From the NCBI GenBank assembly GCA_028719885.1, contig JAQYLT010000030.1, forward strand, positions 18,074 through 82,073: a DNA stretch of 64,000 nucleotides, given 5' to 3'. Below are positions 30,026 through 38,963 of the stretch, piece after piece. Below the pieces are notes generated by a model. That model saw only the letters and a program-made list of their open reading frames with translations. It did not search any database and was not told the origin of the DNA. Source of the DNA: Bacillota bacterium. GTDB lineage: Bacteria; Bacillota; Clostridia; Oscillospirales; Oscillospiraceae. The position numbers and the translations under genes are program-made. The first letter of the stretch is position 1. Each line of letters begins with the position of its first letter.

Positions 30026-30568
30026 TCAGCGAAGTCCGGCCTTTTCCAGGGATTTCCGAATCAGCAGACCAAAGGGGACGCCAAGAACGATCTTTCCCAG
30101 GTCAAAGGGAATAAAGGGATAGACGCACACATCCAAGGCGTGAGCCAGGGTGCTTCCGGTTTGCAGCATAAACCAGCCGGTGCCCAGGGCATAGTCCGCC
30201 GCCACACCCACAGCCATACCCACCATGGTCAGCCAGGGATTGCCATGGGTCAGCTCCATCACCACGCCGCCGATGGCGATGATGAGGAAGAAGCCCACAA
30301 GATACCCTCCGGTGGGTCCCGCCAGCTTGGCAAGGCCCCCCTGGAAACCGGAGAACACCGGCATGCCCACCGCGCCCAGCAGCAGATAAACGGTGTAGCT
30401 CACCAGCGCCCGCCAGGTACCCAGCACCATGGTGGTGACAATCAGGACAAGAATGGAAAGAGAAATGGGAATGGGTCCGATGGGAATGGACAACGGGCAC
30501 AGCACGCACATCAGGGCCGCCATCAGGGCGCAGACCGTCATATTGTAGAGCGCGGATCGTTTCTTCAT
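30026..30568 (-). CDS. bioY: Biotin transporter BioY
   Basis: MKKRSALYNMTVCALMAALMCVLCPLSIPIGPIPISLSILVL...FQGGLAKLAGPTGGYLVGFFL. Confidence 0.95.
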   Translation of the reverse strand: MKKRSALYNMTVCALMAALMCVLCPLSIPIGPIPISLSILVLIVTTMVLGTWRALVSYTVYLLLGAVGMPVFSGFQGGLAKLAGPTGGYLVGFFLIIAIGGVVMELTHGNPWLTMVGMAVGVAADYALGTGWFMLQTGSTLAHALDVCVYPFIPFDLGKIVLGVPFGLLIRKSLEKAGLR

Positions 30569-30621
30569 ATTGGTTACCTCCCGGAATTTTCTGGTAACAG
30601 GATACCCCACCGTCTTCTATT

Positions 30622-30652
30622 TGTCAACCTCTAATTCATTTCAAGTTAACAT
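30622..30652. promoter_or_regulatory. Candidate BirA operator
   Basis: Minus strand TGTTAAC-N16-GTTGACA between divergent bioY and birA. Confidence 0.65.
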
Positions 30653-30689
30653 TTTGTGGATTACGCAGGGTTATGAAGAAAACACGAGG

Positions 30690-30718
30690 TTGACAATTGG
30701 AGATTTTTCCGCCATAAT
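30690..30718 (+). promoter_or_regulatory. birA promoter
   Basis: TTGACA-N17-CATAAT. Confidence 0.6.
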
Positions 30719-30739
30719 ACAGAAAAAGGAGGATTGGCC

Positions 30740-31717
30740 ATGGGAACAAAGGAACGTCTGCTTTCCCTTTTGGAGCAGCACAAGGGAGAATATCTCTCCG
30801 GGGAGGACCTGGCGTCCCGGCTGCAGGTCTCCCGCACGGCGGTTTGGAAAGCGGTGAATGCCCTGCGGGGGGCGGGCTACGGCATTGATGCAGTGCAGAA
30901 CCGGGGCTACTGCCTGGATGTTCACACGGATATTCTGTCCCTGGAGGGCATCCGGCAGCGGTTGGAACCAAGATGGCAGTCCCTATCCCTGGAGCTGGTT
31001 CCCTGTACCGCCTCCACCAACGCCCTGGTGCGGGAGCGCTCCGGCAGCGGCGCGGCGGAGGGCCTGGTGATTCTTGCAAACCAGCAGACCCAGGGGCGGG
31101 GCCGTCTCGGCCGGGAATTCTACTCCCCGCCGGACACGGGAATCTACATGAGCCTGCTGCTGCGTCCCAAGAACCTGGAGCCCGGCCAGGCAGTGAAAAT
31201 CACCACCATGGCCGCCGTGGCCGCCTGCCGGGCCATTGAAGAGGTCACAAACAAGGAGCCCCAGATCAAATGGGTGAACGACATTTTCCTCAACGGGAAA
31301 AAGGTCTGCGGCATCCTCACCGAGGGCTCCTACAGTCTGGAATCCGGGAAGCTGGACGATGTGGTGCCCGGCATCGGCTTCAACGTCTATCCCCCTGCCG
31401 GCGGCTTCCCCGAAGCGCTGGCGGAGATTGCGGGGGCCATCCTCCCCCAGCAGCTGGAGGATGGGAAGAACCGGCTGGCCGCATCCTTTTTGAACCATTT
31501 TCTATCCATCTACCATGGCGGACAGGACTATGCCCCGGAATACCGGGCCAGGAGCCTGGTCATCGGACGCCCCATCCGGGTCAGCTCCCCTGCCGGGACG
31601 CGGAAAGCCTACGCCCTGGATGTGGACAGGGACTGCCGCCTGATCGTCCGATACGAAGACGGCAGCGTGGACACCCTGTCCTCCGCAGAGGTAAGCATCC
31701 GGGACGAAGAGCTGTGA
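30740..31717 (+). CDS. birA: Bifunctional biotin--[acetyl-CoA-carboxylase] ligase / biotin operon repressor
   Basis: N-terminal HTH (LSGEDLASRLQVSRTAVWKAVNALRGAGY) plus ligase motifs QTQGRGRLGREFYSPPDTGIYMSLLL. Confidence 0.95.
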   Translation: MGTKERLLSLLEQHKGEYLSGEDLASRLQVSRTAVWKAVNALRGAGYGIDAVQNRGYCLDVHTDILSLEGIRQRLEPRWQSLSLELVPCTASTNALVRERSGSGAAEGLVILANQQTQGRGRLGREFYSPPDTGIYMSLLLRPKNLEPGQAVKITTMAAVAACRAIEEVTNKEPQIKWVNDIFLNGKKVCGILTEGSYSLESGKLDDVVPGIGFNVYPPAGGFPEALAEIAGAILPQQLEDGKNRLAASFLNHFLSIYHGGQDYAPEYRARSLVIGRPIRVSSPAGTRKAYALDVDRDCRLIVRYEDGSVDTLSSAEVSIRDEEL

Positions 31718-31758
31718 CTTCCCCCAGCAAGAACCATCCAATGAGAAAGGAGTTTTTT

Positions 31759-32226
31759 ATGTTTTGTGACAAAGATATCCTGAATTTAAACCAGCATCCG
31801 GAGCTCACCCGGAACTACGCCCAATGGCAGCACGAAAAATGGGGGGTGCCCCTGGAGGCCTATCTGGACAGCCTGCGGGAAGCCAGGGAAAGCACCACCG
31901 GGGTACCGGCCTGGTACGCCATTTTGGACGAAGCCGGGCACATCATCGCCGGTCTTGGAGTGATTGAAAACGATTTCCATAAGAGAAAGGACCTGGCCCC
32001 CAATGTGTGCGCGGTGTATGTGGATGAACACTGGCGCAAACAGGGGCTGGCCCGGCTGCTGCTGAACCATGTCACCCGGGAGTTGGCGAAAAAAGGCATT
32101 TGTGACGCCTATCTGCTCACCGACCATCAGGACTTCTACGAGCACTGCGGCTGGGAATTCTTCACCATGGCGGAGGAAGACAACGGCGGCCAGGCCCGGG
32201 TGTACCATAAGCACACAGCCATTTAA
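31759..32226 (+). CDS. GNAT family N-acetyltransferase
   Basis: CAVYVDEHWRKQGLARLLLNHVTRELAKKG acetyl-CoA binding motif. Confidence 0.88.
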   Translation: MFCDKDILNLNQHPELTRNYAQWQHEKWGVPLEAYLDSLREARESTTGVPAWYAILDEAGHIIAGLGVIENDFHKRKDLAPNVCAVYVDEHWRKQGLARLLLNHVTRELAKKGICDAYLLTDHQDFYEHCGWEFFTMAEEDNGGQARVYHKHTAI

Positions 32227-32240
32227 CAAACGGTGATTCG

Positions 32241-32532
32241 GTAAATTAGTATTTGTCAGGTTGTTTCGCCCGGTAACGTTTTTATGGAATGCACGTTGGA
32301 TGGGAAAATGTTGAAAATGGAACCCGTTACCATCCAACGAACCATGGATGTCAATTGACCTTTCGGAACGGATGAATCCGTTCCGCCCGGTAACGTTTTT
32401 ATGGAATGCACGTTAGATGGGAAAATGTTGAAAAAGGAACCCGTTGCCATCCAACGAACCATGGATGTCAATTGACCTTTCGGAACGGATGAATCCGTTC
32501 CCTACGAACATATACTGTCAAATTCCAATTTA
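32241..32532. repeat. Modular TIR repeat, copy C, containing a 117-bp tandem duplication
   Basis: Ends TAAATTAGTATTTGTCAGG / CTGTCAAATTCCAATTTA; internal units 32267-32383 and 32384-32500 differ at 3 positions by eye. Confidence 0.85.
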
Positions 32533-32564
32533 ACGCCCCAATGCGCCAAAACTGTATGCAAAAA

Positions 32565-32586
32565 CCCCTCCGGGAGACCGGAGGGG
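32565..32586 (-). terminator. Terminator of rpsU
   Basis: CCCCTCCGG-GAGA-CCGGAGGGG with flanking A/T tracts. Confidence 0.8.
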
Positions 32587-32612
32587 ATTTTGAGCGTTTA
32601 TCAAGAGGGATA

Positions 32613-32795
32613 TTAGTAGAACTTTCTCTTGTTCTTACGGGCAGCTTCGGACTTCTGCTTACGCTTCAGGCTGGGGCTGACGTAATGCTCGCGCTTCTTC
32701 ACTTCGGCGATGACGCCCTCTTTGGCACAGCTGCGCTTGAAACGACGCAGAGCGCTTTCCAGAGACTCATTCTCCTTAACGCGAATTTCAGACAT
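32613..32795 (-). CDS. rpsU: 30S ribosomal protein S21
   Basis: [54 protein letters not shown]. Confidence 0.97.
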   Translation of the reverse strand: MSEIRVKENESLESALRRFKRSCAKEGVIAEVKKREHYVSPSLKRKQKSEAARKNKRKFY

Positions 32796-32932
32796 GGTTT
32801 TCCCTCCCTCCGATGCATCCGGCTCAATCCAGGATGCTTTCAGGGCCTTATCGGCTTTGTTCATTATATAGGTTCTTTCCCCAAATGTCAAGAAAGAATC
32901 TGCGGATTTTACAATTTATTTATATCAGCCGC

Positions 32933-35356
32933 TTATTTTACGATCAGGTTGACCAGCTTGTTCTTCACCACGATGGTCTTGACGATGCTGCCGCCCTGCT
33001 TTTCCAGGAATTTGGCAATTTTCTCGTCCGCCAGCACATTGGCAATCACCTGGTCGTTGTCCAGATCGGCCTCCATCACCACGGTGCCCCGCATCTTGCC
33101 GTTGACCTGGACCGCCATGGTAACCTCGGAATCCTTACACTTTTCCTCAGAATAGGTGGGCCAGCTTTCATAGGCGATGGTATCGTCATGGCCCAGAATC
33201 TGCCAGATTTCCTCGCCTACGTGGGGGGTGATGCAGGAGAGCATCTTGATGAAGCCCTCGGCATACTCTCTGGGGCAGGTGCCGTTCTTATACACCTCGT
33301 TGACGAACACCATCATCTGCGCGATGGCGGTGTTGAAGCCCAGGGACTCAAAATCGTTGGTCACCTTTTTCACGGTCTGATGGTAGATTTTGGTGAGCTT
33401 GCCGTCGTCGGTATCGGTGATGTTGGCCGCTTCCGTGAAGAAGTTCCACACACGGTTGATGAATTTCTTGGCGCCCGCCACACCGGTGGTGCTCCAGGGC
33501 TTCGAGACCTCCAGGGGGCCCATGAACATCTCATACAGCCGCAGGGTATCCGCGCCATAATCCCTTACCACATCGCTGGGGTTCACCACAAATTCCGGAT
33601 ACCGCTTGCCCATCTTGATGCCGTTCTCACCCAGGATCATGCCCTGGTGCACCAGCTTCTTGAAAGGCTCCTTCACCGGGGACAGGCCCTGATCGTACAG
33701 GAACCGGTTCCAGATTCTCGAATACATCAGATGGCCCACGGCGTGCTCCGGGCCGCCCACATACAGGTCCACGGGCATCCAGTGCTTGAGAAGCTCCGGG
33801 TTGCAGAACTGCTTGTCGTTGTGGGGATCGATATAGCGCATGTAATACCAGCTGGAACCGGCGCTGCCGGGCATGGTAGAGGTCTCCCGGACACCGTGGA
33901 TGCCGTTGCGGTCATACCGCTTCCACTCCGTCGCGTTTTCCAGGGGGGCCTGGCCGTTCTTTCCCTTGTAGTCCTCCAGCTCCGGCAGAATCAGAGGCAG
34001 CTCCTCATCGGGCAGGAACACGGTCTTCCCGTCGTCGGTGTACACGCAGGGCACGGGCTCGCCCCAGTAGCGCTGCCGGGCGAAAATCCACTCCCGGAAG
34101 TGGTAGTTGTTCTTTCTTCTGGCCACGCCCATCTTTTCCAGCTTGCAGGTGATGGCCTCCTTGGCCTCCTCCACCGTCAGACCGGTGAATTCCTCGGAAT
34201 TGATGAGCTTACAGCCCTTGCCCAGATAGTCCTGCTTCTCAAAGGCGCATTCAGACACATCCCGGCCCTCAATGACCTGAATCATGGGGATGTTATGCAC
34301 CTGGGCATACTCGAAGTCACGCTGGTCGTGGCTGGGCACGGCCATCACCGCGCCGGTGCCGTAATTGGCCAGCACAAAGTCGCCGATGAACACGGGAACC
34401 TGCTTGCCGTTCACCGGGTTGATGGCATAAACCCCTTTCAGGGGGCAGCCGGACTTGCCCTTGTTCAGCTCGGTGCGGTCCATGTCGCTCTTCTTCACGG
34501 TTTCGTCGATGTAGGCGCGGACCTCTTCCTTGTTCTGGATGCGGTCCATCAGGTCCTGGACGATTTTGCCGTCGGGGGCCAGCACCATAAAGGTGATGCC
34601 GTAGATGGTTTCGATACAGGTGGTGTAGATGGAGAAGCTGCCGCCGCCCACAAGCTGGAAATCCACCTCCACGCCGGTGGACTTGCCGATCCAGTTGCGC
34701 TGGATCTCCTTGGTGGATTCGGGCCAGTCGATCTCCTCCAGCCCCTCCAGCAGCTTTTCGGCGAAGGCGGGCTGGTCGATGACCCACTGCATCATGTTCT
34801 TTTTCACCACGGGATAGCCGCCCCGCTCGCTCTTGCCGTCGATGACCTCGTCGTTAGAGAGCACGGTGCCCAGCTCCTCGCACCAGTTCACCGGCATTTC
34901 AATCCGCTTGGCGTAGCCCGCCTCATAGAGCTTCTTGAAAATCCACTGGGTCCACTTGTAGAACTCCGGGTCGGAGGTGGCCACCATCTTGGACCAGTCG
35001 TAGTCGAAGCCCAGCTCTCTCAGCTGTGCGGAAAAGGTCTTGATGTTCTCCTGGGTGAAGCCATTGGGGTTGTGGCCGGTATTCACGGCGTACTGCTCCG
35101 CAGGCAGGCCGAAGGAGTCGTAGCCCATGGGGTGCAGCACATTGTAGCCCTGCATCCGCTTCATCCGGGACATGATGTCCGTGGCGGTGTAGCCCTCGGG
35201 ATGGCCCGCATGCAGGCCCACACCGGAGGGGTACGGGAACATGTCCAGCACATAATACTTGGGCTTGGAGAAATCCCACACGTCGGTGTGGAAGGTGTCG
35301 TGCTCCTGCCAGTACTTCTGCCATTTGGCCTCGATGTTTGCATAATCATAGTTCAT
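32933..35356 (-). CDS. leuS: Leucyl-tRNA synthetase
   Basis: MNYDYANIEAKWQKYWQEHDTF, FPYPSGVGLHAGHPEGYTATDI, ENGIKMGKRYPEFV. Confidence 0.97.
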   Translation of the reverse strand: MNYDYANIEAKWQKYWQEHDTFHTDVWDFSKPKYYVLDMFPYPSGVGLHAGHPEGYTATDIMSRMKRMQGYNVLHPMGYDSFGLPAEQYAVNTGHNPNGFTQENIKTFSAQLRELGFDYDWSKMVATSDPEFYKWTQWIFKKLYEAGYAKRIEMPVNWCEELGTVLSNDEVIDGKSERGGYPVVKKNMMQWVIDQPAFAEKLLEGLEEIDWPESTKEIQRNWIGKSTGVEVDFQLVGGGSFSIYTTCIETIYGITFMVLAPDGKIVQDLMDRIQNKEEVRAYIDETVKKSDMDRTELNKGKSGCPLKGVYAINPVNGKQVPVFIGDFVLANYGTGAVMAVPSHDQRDFEYAQVHNIPMIQVIEGRDVSECAFEKQDYLGKGCKLINSEEFTGLTVEEAKEAITCKLEKMGVARRKNNYHFREWIFARQRYWGEPVPCVYTDDGKTVFLPDEELPLILPELEDYKGKNGQAPLENATEWKRYDRNGIHGVRETSTMPGSAGSSWYYMRYIDPHNDKQFCNPELLKHWMPVDLYVGGPEHAVGHLMYSRIWNRFLYDQGLSPVKEPFKKLVHQGMILGENGIKMGKRYPEFVVNPSDVVRDYGADTLRLYEMFMGPLEVSKPWSTTGVAGAKKFINRVWNFFTEAANITDTDDGKLTKIYHQTVKKVTNDFESLGFNTAIAQMMVFVNEVYKNGTCPREYAEGFIKMLSCITPHVGEEIWQILGHDDTIAYESWPTYSEEKCKDSEVTMAVQVNGKMRGTVVMEADLDNDQVIANVLADEKIAKFLEKQGGSIVKTIVVKNKLVNLIVK

Positions 35357-35381
35357 GGCGAACATTCCTCTCTAAGCCGCG

Positions 35382-35744
35382 TTACTCCGCGACGATAATA
35401 TCCTTGAGATCGATTTCCTCGGCGTCGGCCCACAGCCGCTCCAGATCATAGAACTGCCGGGCCTCGGGGGTGAACACATGGACCACAATGGAGCCGAAAT
35501 CCAGCAGCTCCCAGCTGTTGCCCCGGTGGCCCTCCCGTCCCAGCATGGGCTCGCCCAGCTGCTCCATGGTATACTCTGCATAGTCGCACAGGGTCTTGAC
35601 ATGGGTGTTGGAGGTGCCGGTGCAGATCAGGAAATAATCGGCCAGGCTGCTGACCTTGGCGATTTTCAGCAGCTTGATGTCCAAACCTTTCTTGGCATCC
35701 AGGCATTTGGTTACTTCATAGGCAATTTCTTTTGGGCTTAACAT
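35382..35744 (-). CDS. rsfS: Ribosomal silencing factor RsfS
   Basis: DIKLLKIAKVSSLADYFLICTGTSNTHVKTLCDYAEYTM...GNSWELLDFGSIVVHVF. Confidence 0.95.
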   Translation of the reverse strand: MLSPKEIAYEVTKCLDAKKGLDIKLLKIAKVSSLADYFLICTGTSNTHVKTLCDYAEYTMEQLGEPMLGREGHRGNSWELLDFGSIVVHVFTPEARQFYDLERLWADAEEIDLKDIIVAE

Positions 35745-35756
35745 GGTTATTCTCCT

Positions 35757-36929
35757 TTATTTCAGGCAGTCCAGCGCTTGTGCGGACTGGGGGGATACTT
35801 CGCAGCCCTGATTTTTCAGGTGCTCCAGGGTCATTTCCAGGCCCAGCTTCAACGCGGCGGTGAGGTCCGAAAAGGCCAGGGAGCGCAGCCGCTCCACCCC
35901 GGGGAAATCCCGGTTGGGTTCCATATAGTCTGCCACGTACACGATCTTTTCTAACGTGTTCATGTTGGCCTTACCGGTAGTATGGCTGCAAATGGCGGAA
36001 ACCACCCGTTCATTTTCACCAAAAATCCGCTCCGCCACCAGGCTTCCTGTGAGGGCATGGAGGGTTTTGGGGTATTTCCTGGAAAAATCGTCTAATATTT
36101 TACCATAAGCGGCGCACAATGTCAATTGCAGGGGACCGTCCAATGCCTTGGTAATGTCGTGAAGCAGCCCGGCCCGGGCGGCATCCTGCTCATCGGCCCC
36201 CCAGCGTCTTGCCAGCTCCACGCAGGTATCCCGGCAGCCTAAAACATGCCGCACCCGGCCCGGATGCAGCAGCCGGACCACAACCTGCTCCAGCTGCTCC
36301 ATGGGAAGATTTTTCCAATTGGCATTGGTATCATACAGCCCATTTCCGCGGATGTACGCCCCGACTCCATGGGGCAGGAATTCCTCCCCGCAGCCAAAGG
36401 CCAGCAGCCGCCGCATCTGGGTGGAGGAAATCTCCGTGATGGGATTTTTCAGCACCGCCACGCTGCTTCCCCGGGAAAGCAGCTTCTGCTCCATCTGCCC
36501 GATCAGCTCACGCTCCCGCTTTCCTCCCCGGCAGAACACGGCCAGGCGGGTATTTTGCAGAATCTCTTCGGCATTTTTCCACTGGTCCACAATCTGAAAC
36601 ATGTCCGACCCCAAAAGCAGAGTGAACTCCGCCTGGGGATGCTGCTGCCGGAGAAGCCGCAGAGTATCGCAGGTGTAGCTGGTACCCTCACGGGTCAGCT
36701 CCACGTCGGATACCTCCAATTTGGGATGCCCCGCCACCGCCAGATGCAGCATTTCCAGCCTCTGGGCCGGGGTGGGCGTGCCGGGAGGGAGCTGCTTATG
36801 GGGCGGCTCCAGGGCGGGAATCAGCAGGACCCGGGATAAGCCCAGCTCCGCCGCCGCGTACTCTGCCGCCTGGATGTGACCGATGTGGGGCGGATTAAAG
36901 CTGCCGCCGAAAATACCGATTTGTTCCAT
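35757..36929 (-). CDS. nadD: Nicotinate-nucleotide adenylyltransferase fused to YqeK-type HD domain
   Basis: N-terminal GIFGGSFNPPHIGHIQAAEYA...SSTQMRRLL; C-terminal HD domain RVRHVLGCRDTCVELARRWGADEQDAARAGLLHDITKAL in one 390-aa ORF. Confidence 0.94.
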   Translation of the reverse strand: MEQIGIFGGSFNPPHIGHIQAAEYAAAELGLSRVLLIPALEPPHKQLPPGTPTPAQRLEMLHLAVAGHPKLEVSDVELTREGTSYTCDTLRLLRQQHPQAEFTLLLGSDMFQIVDQWKNAEEILQNTRLAVFCRGGKRERELIGQMEQKLLSRGSSVAVLKNPITEISSTQMRRLLAFGCGEEFLPHGVGAYIRGNGLYDTNANWKNLPMEQLEQVVVRLLHPGRVRHVLGCRDTCVELARRWGADEQDAARAGLLHDITKALDGPLQLTLCAAYGKILDDFSRKYPKTLHALTGSLVAERIFGENERVVSAICSHTTGKANMNTLEKIVYVADYMEPNRDFPGVERLRSLAFSDLTAALKLGLEMTLEHLKNQGCEVSPQSAQALDCLK

Positions 36930-36976
36930 ATGCCTCTTCCTCCCTGCTTGCGAAAACGAACTGCCGTTGGATGGAA

Positions 36977-37444
36977 TTATTTATTTCGCAGCTGTTTTTC
37001 CCGGTCCCGCTCGATGGCCTTTTCAATGGCCTGCTCCCGGAAATAGGCGTTGCGCTGCTCCTTGATCTTCTTCTCTGCCTGGCGGCGAGCATGGATGCCC
37101 TTTCGCACCGGGTCGGACTTGCTCACCGGGATGGCCTTTCGCTTGGCCCGGCCGGACTGGTTCCGCTCCTGCTGGCATTTCTCACTGAACCGGTAGATCA
37201 CAAATTTGGAGCCCAGGCAGGCAATTCCCTCGGCGCCGGTGGCATCGCAAATGGCGTCGCTCACCTCCCGGGGGGACATGAGGGCGCCCTCCAGCACCTT
37301 ACCTTTCACCAGCTCTCTGGCCGTGAGCAGATTTTCCGCCTCTGCAATCACCGCCTCGGTGACGCCGCTTTTTCCCACCATCAATGTGGTTTCCAGGGCA
37401 TTGGACTGGGCCCGCAGCTCAGCCCGCTCTTTACTTGTCAGCAT
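36977..37444 (-). CDS. yhbY: YhbY-family (CRM domain) RNA-binding protein with basic C-terminal extension
   Basis: MLTSKERAELRAQSNALETTLMVGKSGVTEAVIAEAENLLTARELVKGKV, then a K/R/E-rich tail. Confidence 0.87.
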   Translation of the reverse strand: MLTSKERAELRAQSNALETTLMVGKSGVTEAVIAEAENLLTARELVKGKVLEGALMSPREVSDAICDATGAEGIACLGSKFVIYRFSEKCQQERNQSGRAKRKAIPVSKSDPVRKGIHARRQAEKKIKEQRNAYFREQAIEKAIERDREKQLRNK

Positions 37445-38036
37445 AGCCTGCCTCCTTGAGCTTTTGATAGAGCACCTTTAATGCCACCGCCCGGTGGGAA
37501 ACCCGGTTCTTTTCCTCCGGGGTGGCCTGGGCCAGGGTTTTCCCATAGGGGGGATAATAGAAAATGGGATCGTAGCCGAAGCCGTTTTCTCCCGCCGGAC
37601 TGCGGAGCAGCTCTCCGTGGACCTCTCCCCTGGCCTGGATGGTCTGCCCATCCGGGGTGACCAGAGTGATGACGCAGACGAACTGGGCCTGGCGCTGACC
37701 GTCGGGCACCTGCTCCGTGTTTTTCAGCAGCAGCTGCAGTCTGCCCCAGTCGTCCAGGGTGGGGTCAAAGCCATACCGGGCGGAATAGATGCCCGGCTCT
37801 CCGTTGAGGGCGTCCACGGCGATGCCGGAATCGTCCGCCAGAGCGGGCAGCCCCGTGGCCTGCATCACCGCCTGGGCCTTGAGAAAGGAATTTTCCTCAA
37901 AGGAGGTTCCCGTTTCCTCCACATCAATATCCACACCCAGCTCGGACTGCAGCACCAGCTCCATGTCAAATTTCTTTGTGATCTGGCTGATTTCCTCCAG
38001 CTTATGCCGGTTTTTGCTTGCCAATACTACCTTCAT
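37431..38036 (-). CDS. rdgB: XTP/dITP diphosphatase
   Basis: MKVVLASKNRHKLEEI...GTSFEENSFLKAQAVMQATGLPALADDSGIAVDALNGEPGIYSARYG. Confidence 0.96.
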   Translation of the reverse strand: MKVVLASKNRHKLEEISQITKKFDMELVLQSELGVDIDVEETGTSFEENSFLKAQAVMQATGLPALADDSGIAVDALNGEPGIYSARYGFDPTLDDWGRLQLLLKNTEQVPDGQRQAQFVCVITLVTPDGQTIQARGEVHGELLRSPAGENGFGYDPIFYYPPYGKTLAQATPEEKNRVSHRAVALKVLYQKLKEAGYADK

Positions 38037-38045
38037 ATTCGCTCC

Positions 38046-38948
38046 TTAAAACAACGCCTTGACGAAATCCTCCGCCACAAAGGGCATGAGATCGTCCTCC
38101 TGCTCCCCCACGCCGATGAATTTCACCGGGATCTGCAGCGCATCCGCCACGGCGATGACAATGCCACCCTTGGCGGTGCCGTCCAGCTTGGTCACGGCCA
38201 TGGCGGTGACACCGGCGATTTCCTTGAACTGCTTGGCCTGAATCAAACCGTTCTGCCCGGTGGTGCCGTCCAGCACCAGCAGCACCTCCCGACTGGCGTG
38301 GGGCAGCTCCCGCTCCACAATGCGGCTGATTTTATTCAGCTCGTTCATCAGGTTCACCTTGTTGTGCAGCCGTCCGGCGGTATCAATGATGATCACATCG
38401 GCATCCTTGGCTTTGGCGGACTGGATACCGTCGTACACCACCGAAGCCGGGTCCGCTCCCTCATGCTGCCGCACGATGGAGGCGCCGCTGCGCTCTGCCC
38501 AGATTTCCAGCTGATCCGCCGCAGCGGCACGGAAGGTATCCCCCGCCACCAGCAGCACCTTTTTTCCCTGCTGCACCTGCTGCTTGGCAATCTTGCCGAT
38601 GGTGGTGGTCTTGCCCACGCCGTTGACACCGATGACCAGAATCACACTGGGATGGGTGGAGAGATTCAGCTCCGGGCTGCCCACGTTCAGCATGTCCACC
38701 AGAATCTCCTGGAGCAGCTGGCGGGCTTCCTCCGCCTGCCGGACATGCCGGGCGGCGGCCTCCTTTTTCAGCCGGGCGGCTGCCTTGGAGGCGGTCTCCA
38801 CCCCCAGGTCGGCCAGAATCAGGCTTTCCTCCAGCTCGTCGTAGAAATCGTCGTCCAATTCGGAGACGGAGAAAATATCGTTAAAGGTCTCGCTGATGGC
38901 CTCTCTGGTTTTGGAAAGGCCCTGCTTGATTTTGTCAAAAAATCCCAT
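38046..38948 (-). CDS. ftsY: Signal recognition particle receptor FtsY
   Basis: GVNGVGKTTTIGKIAKQ, DTAGRLHNKVNLMNEL, TKLDGTAKGG. Confidence 0.97.
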   Translation of the reverse strand: MGFFDKIKQGLSKTREAISETFNDIFSVSELDDDFYDELEESLILADLGVETASKAAARLKKEAAARHVRQAEEARQLLQEILVDMLNVGSPELNLSTHPSVILVIGVNGVGKTTTIGKIAKQQVQQGKKVLLVAGDTFRAAAADQLEIWAERSGASIVRQHEGADPASVVYDGIQSAKAKDADVIIIDTAGRLHNKVNLMNELNKISRIVERELPHASREVLLVLDGTTGQNGLIQAKQFKEIAGVTAMAVTKLDGTAKGGIVIAVADALQIPVKFIGVGEQEDDLMPFVAEDFVKALF

Positions 38949-38963
38949 ACTTACTTCCTTTCT

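Noticed and set aside
32256-32471. 71-aa ORF with two near-identical halves (TSMVRWMATGSFFNIFPSNVHSIKTLPG)
   Set aside because: Translation of the 117-bp tandem duplication in repeat copy C.
32813-35398. 861-aa plus-strand ORF opposite leuS
   Set aside because: Shadow ORF of leuS; no domain signature.
35350-35760. T-box or other riboswitch upstream of leuS
   Set aside because: leuS follows rsfS closely with no room for a leader; no T-box motif seen. asnS upstream likewise shows only repeat F and a short leader.
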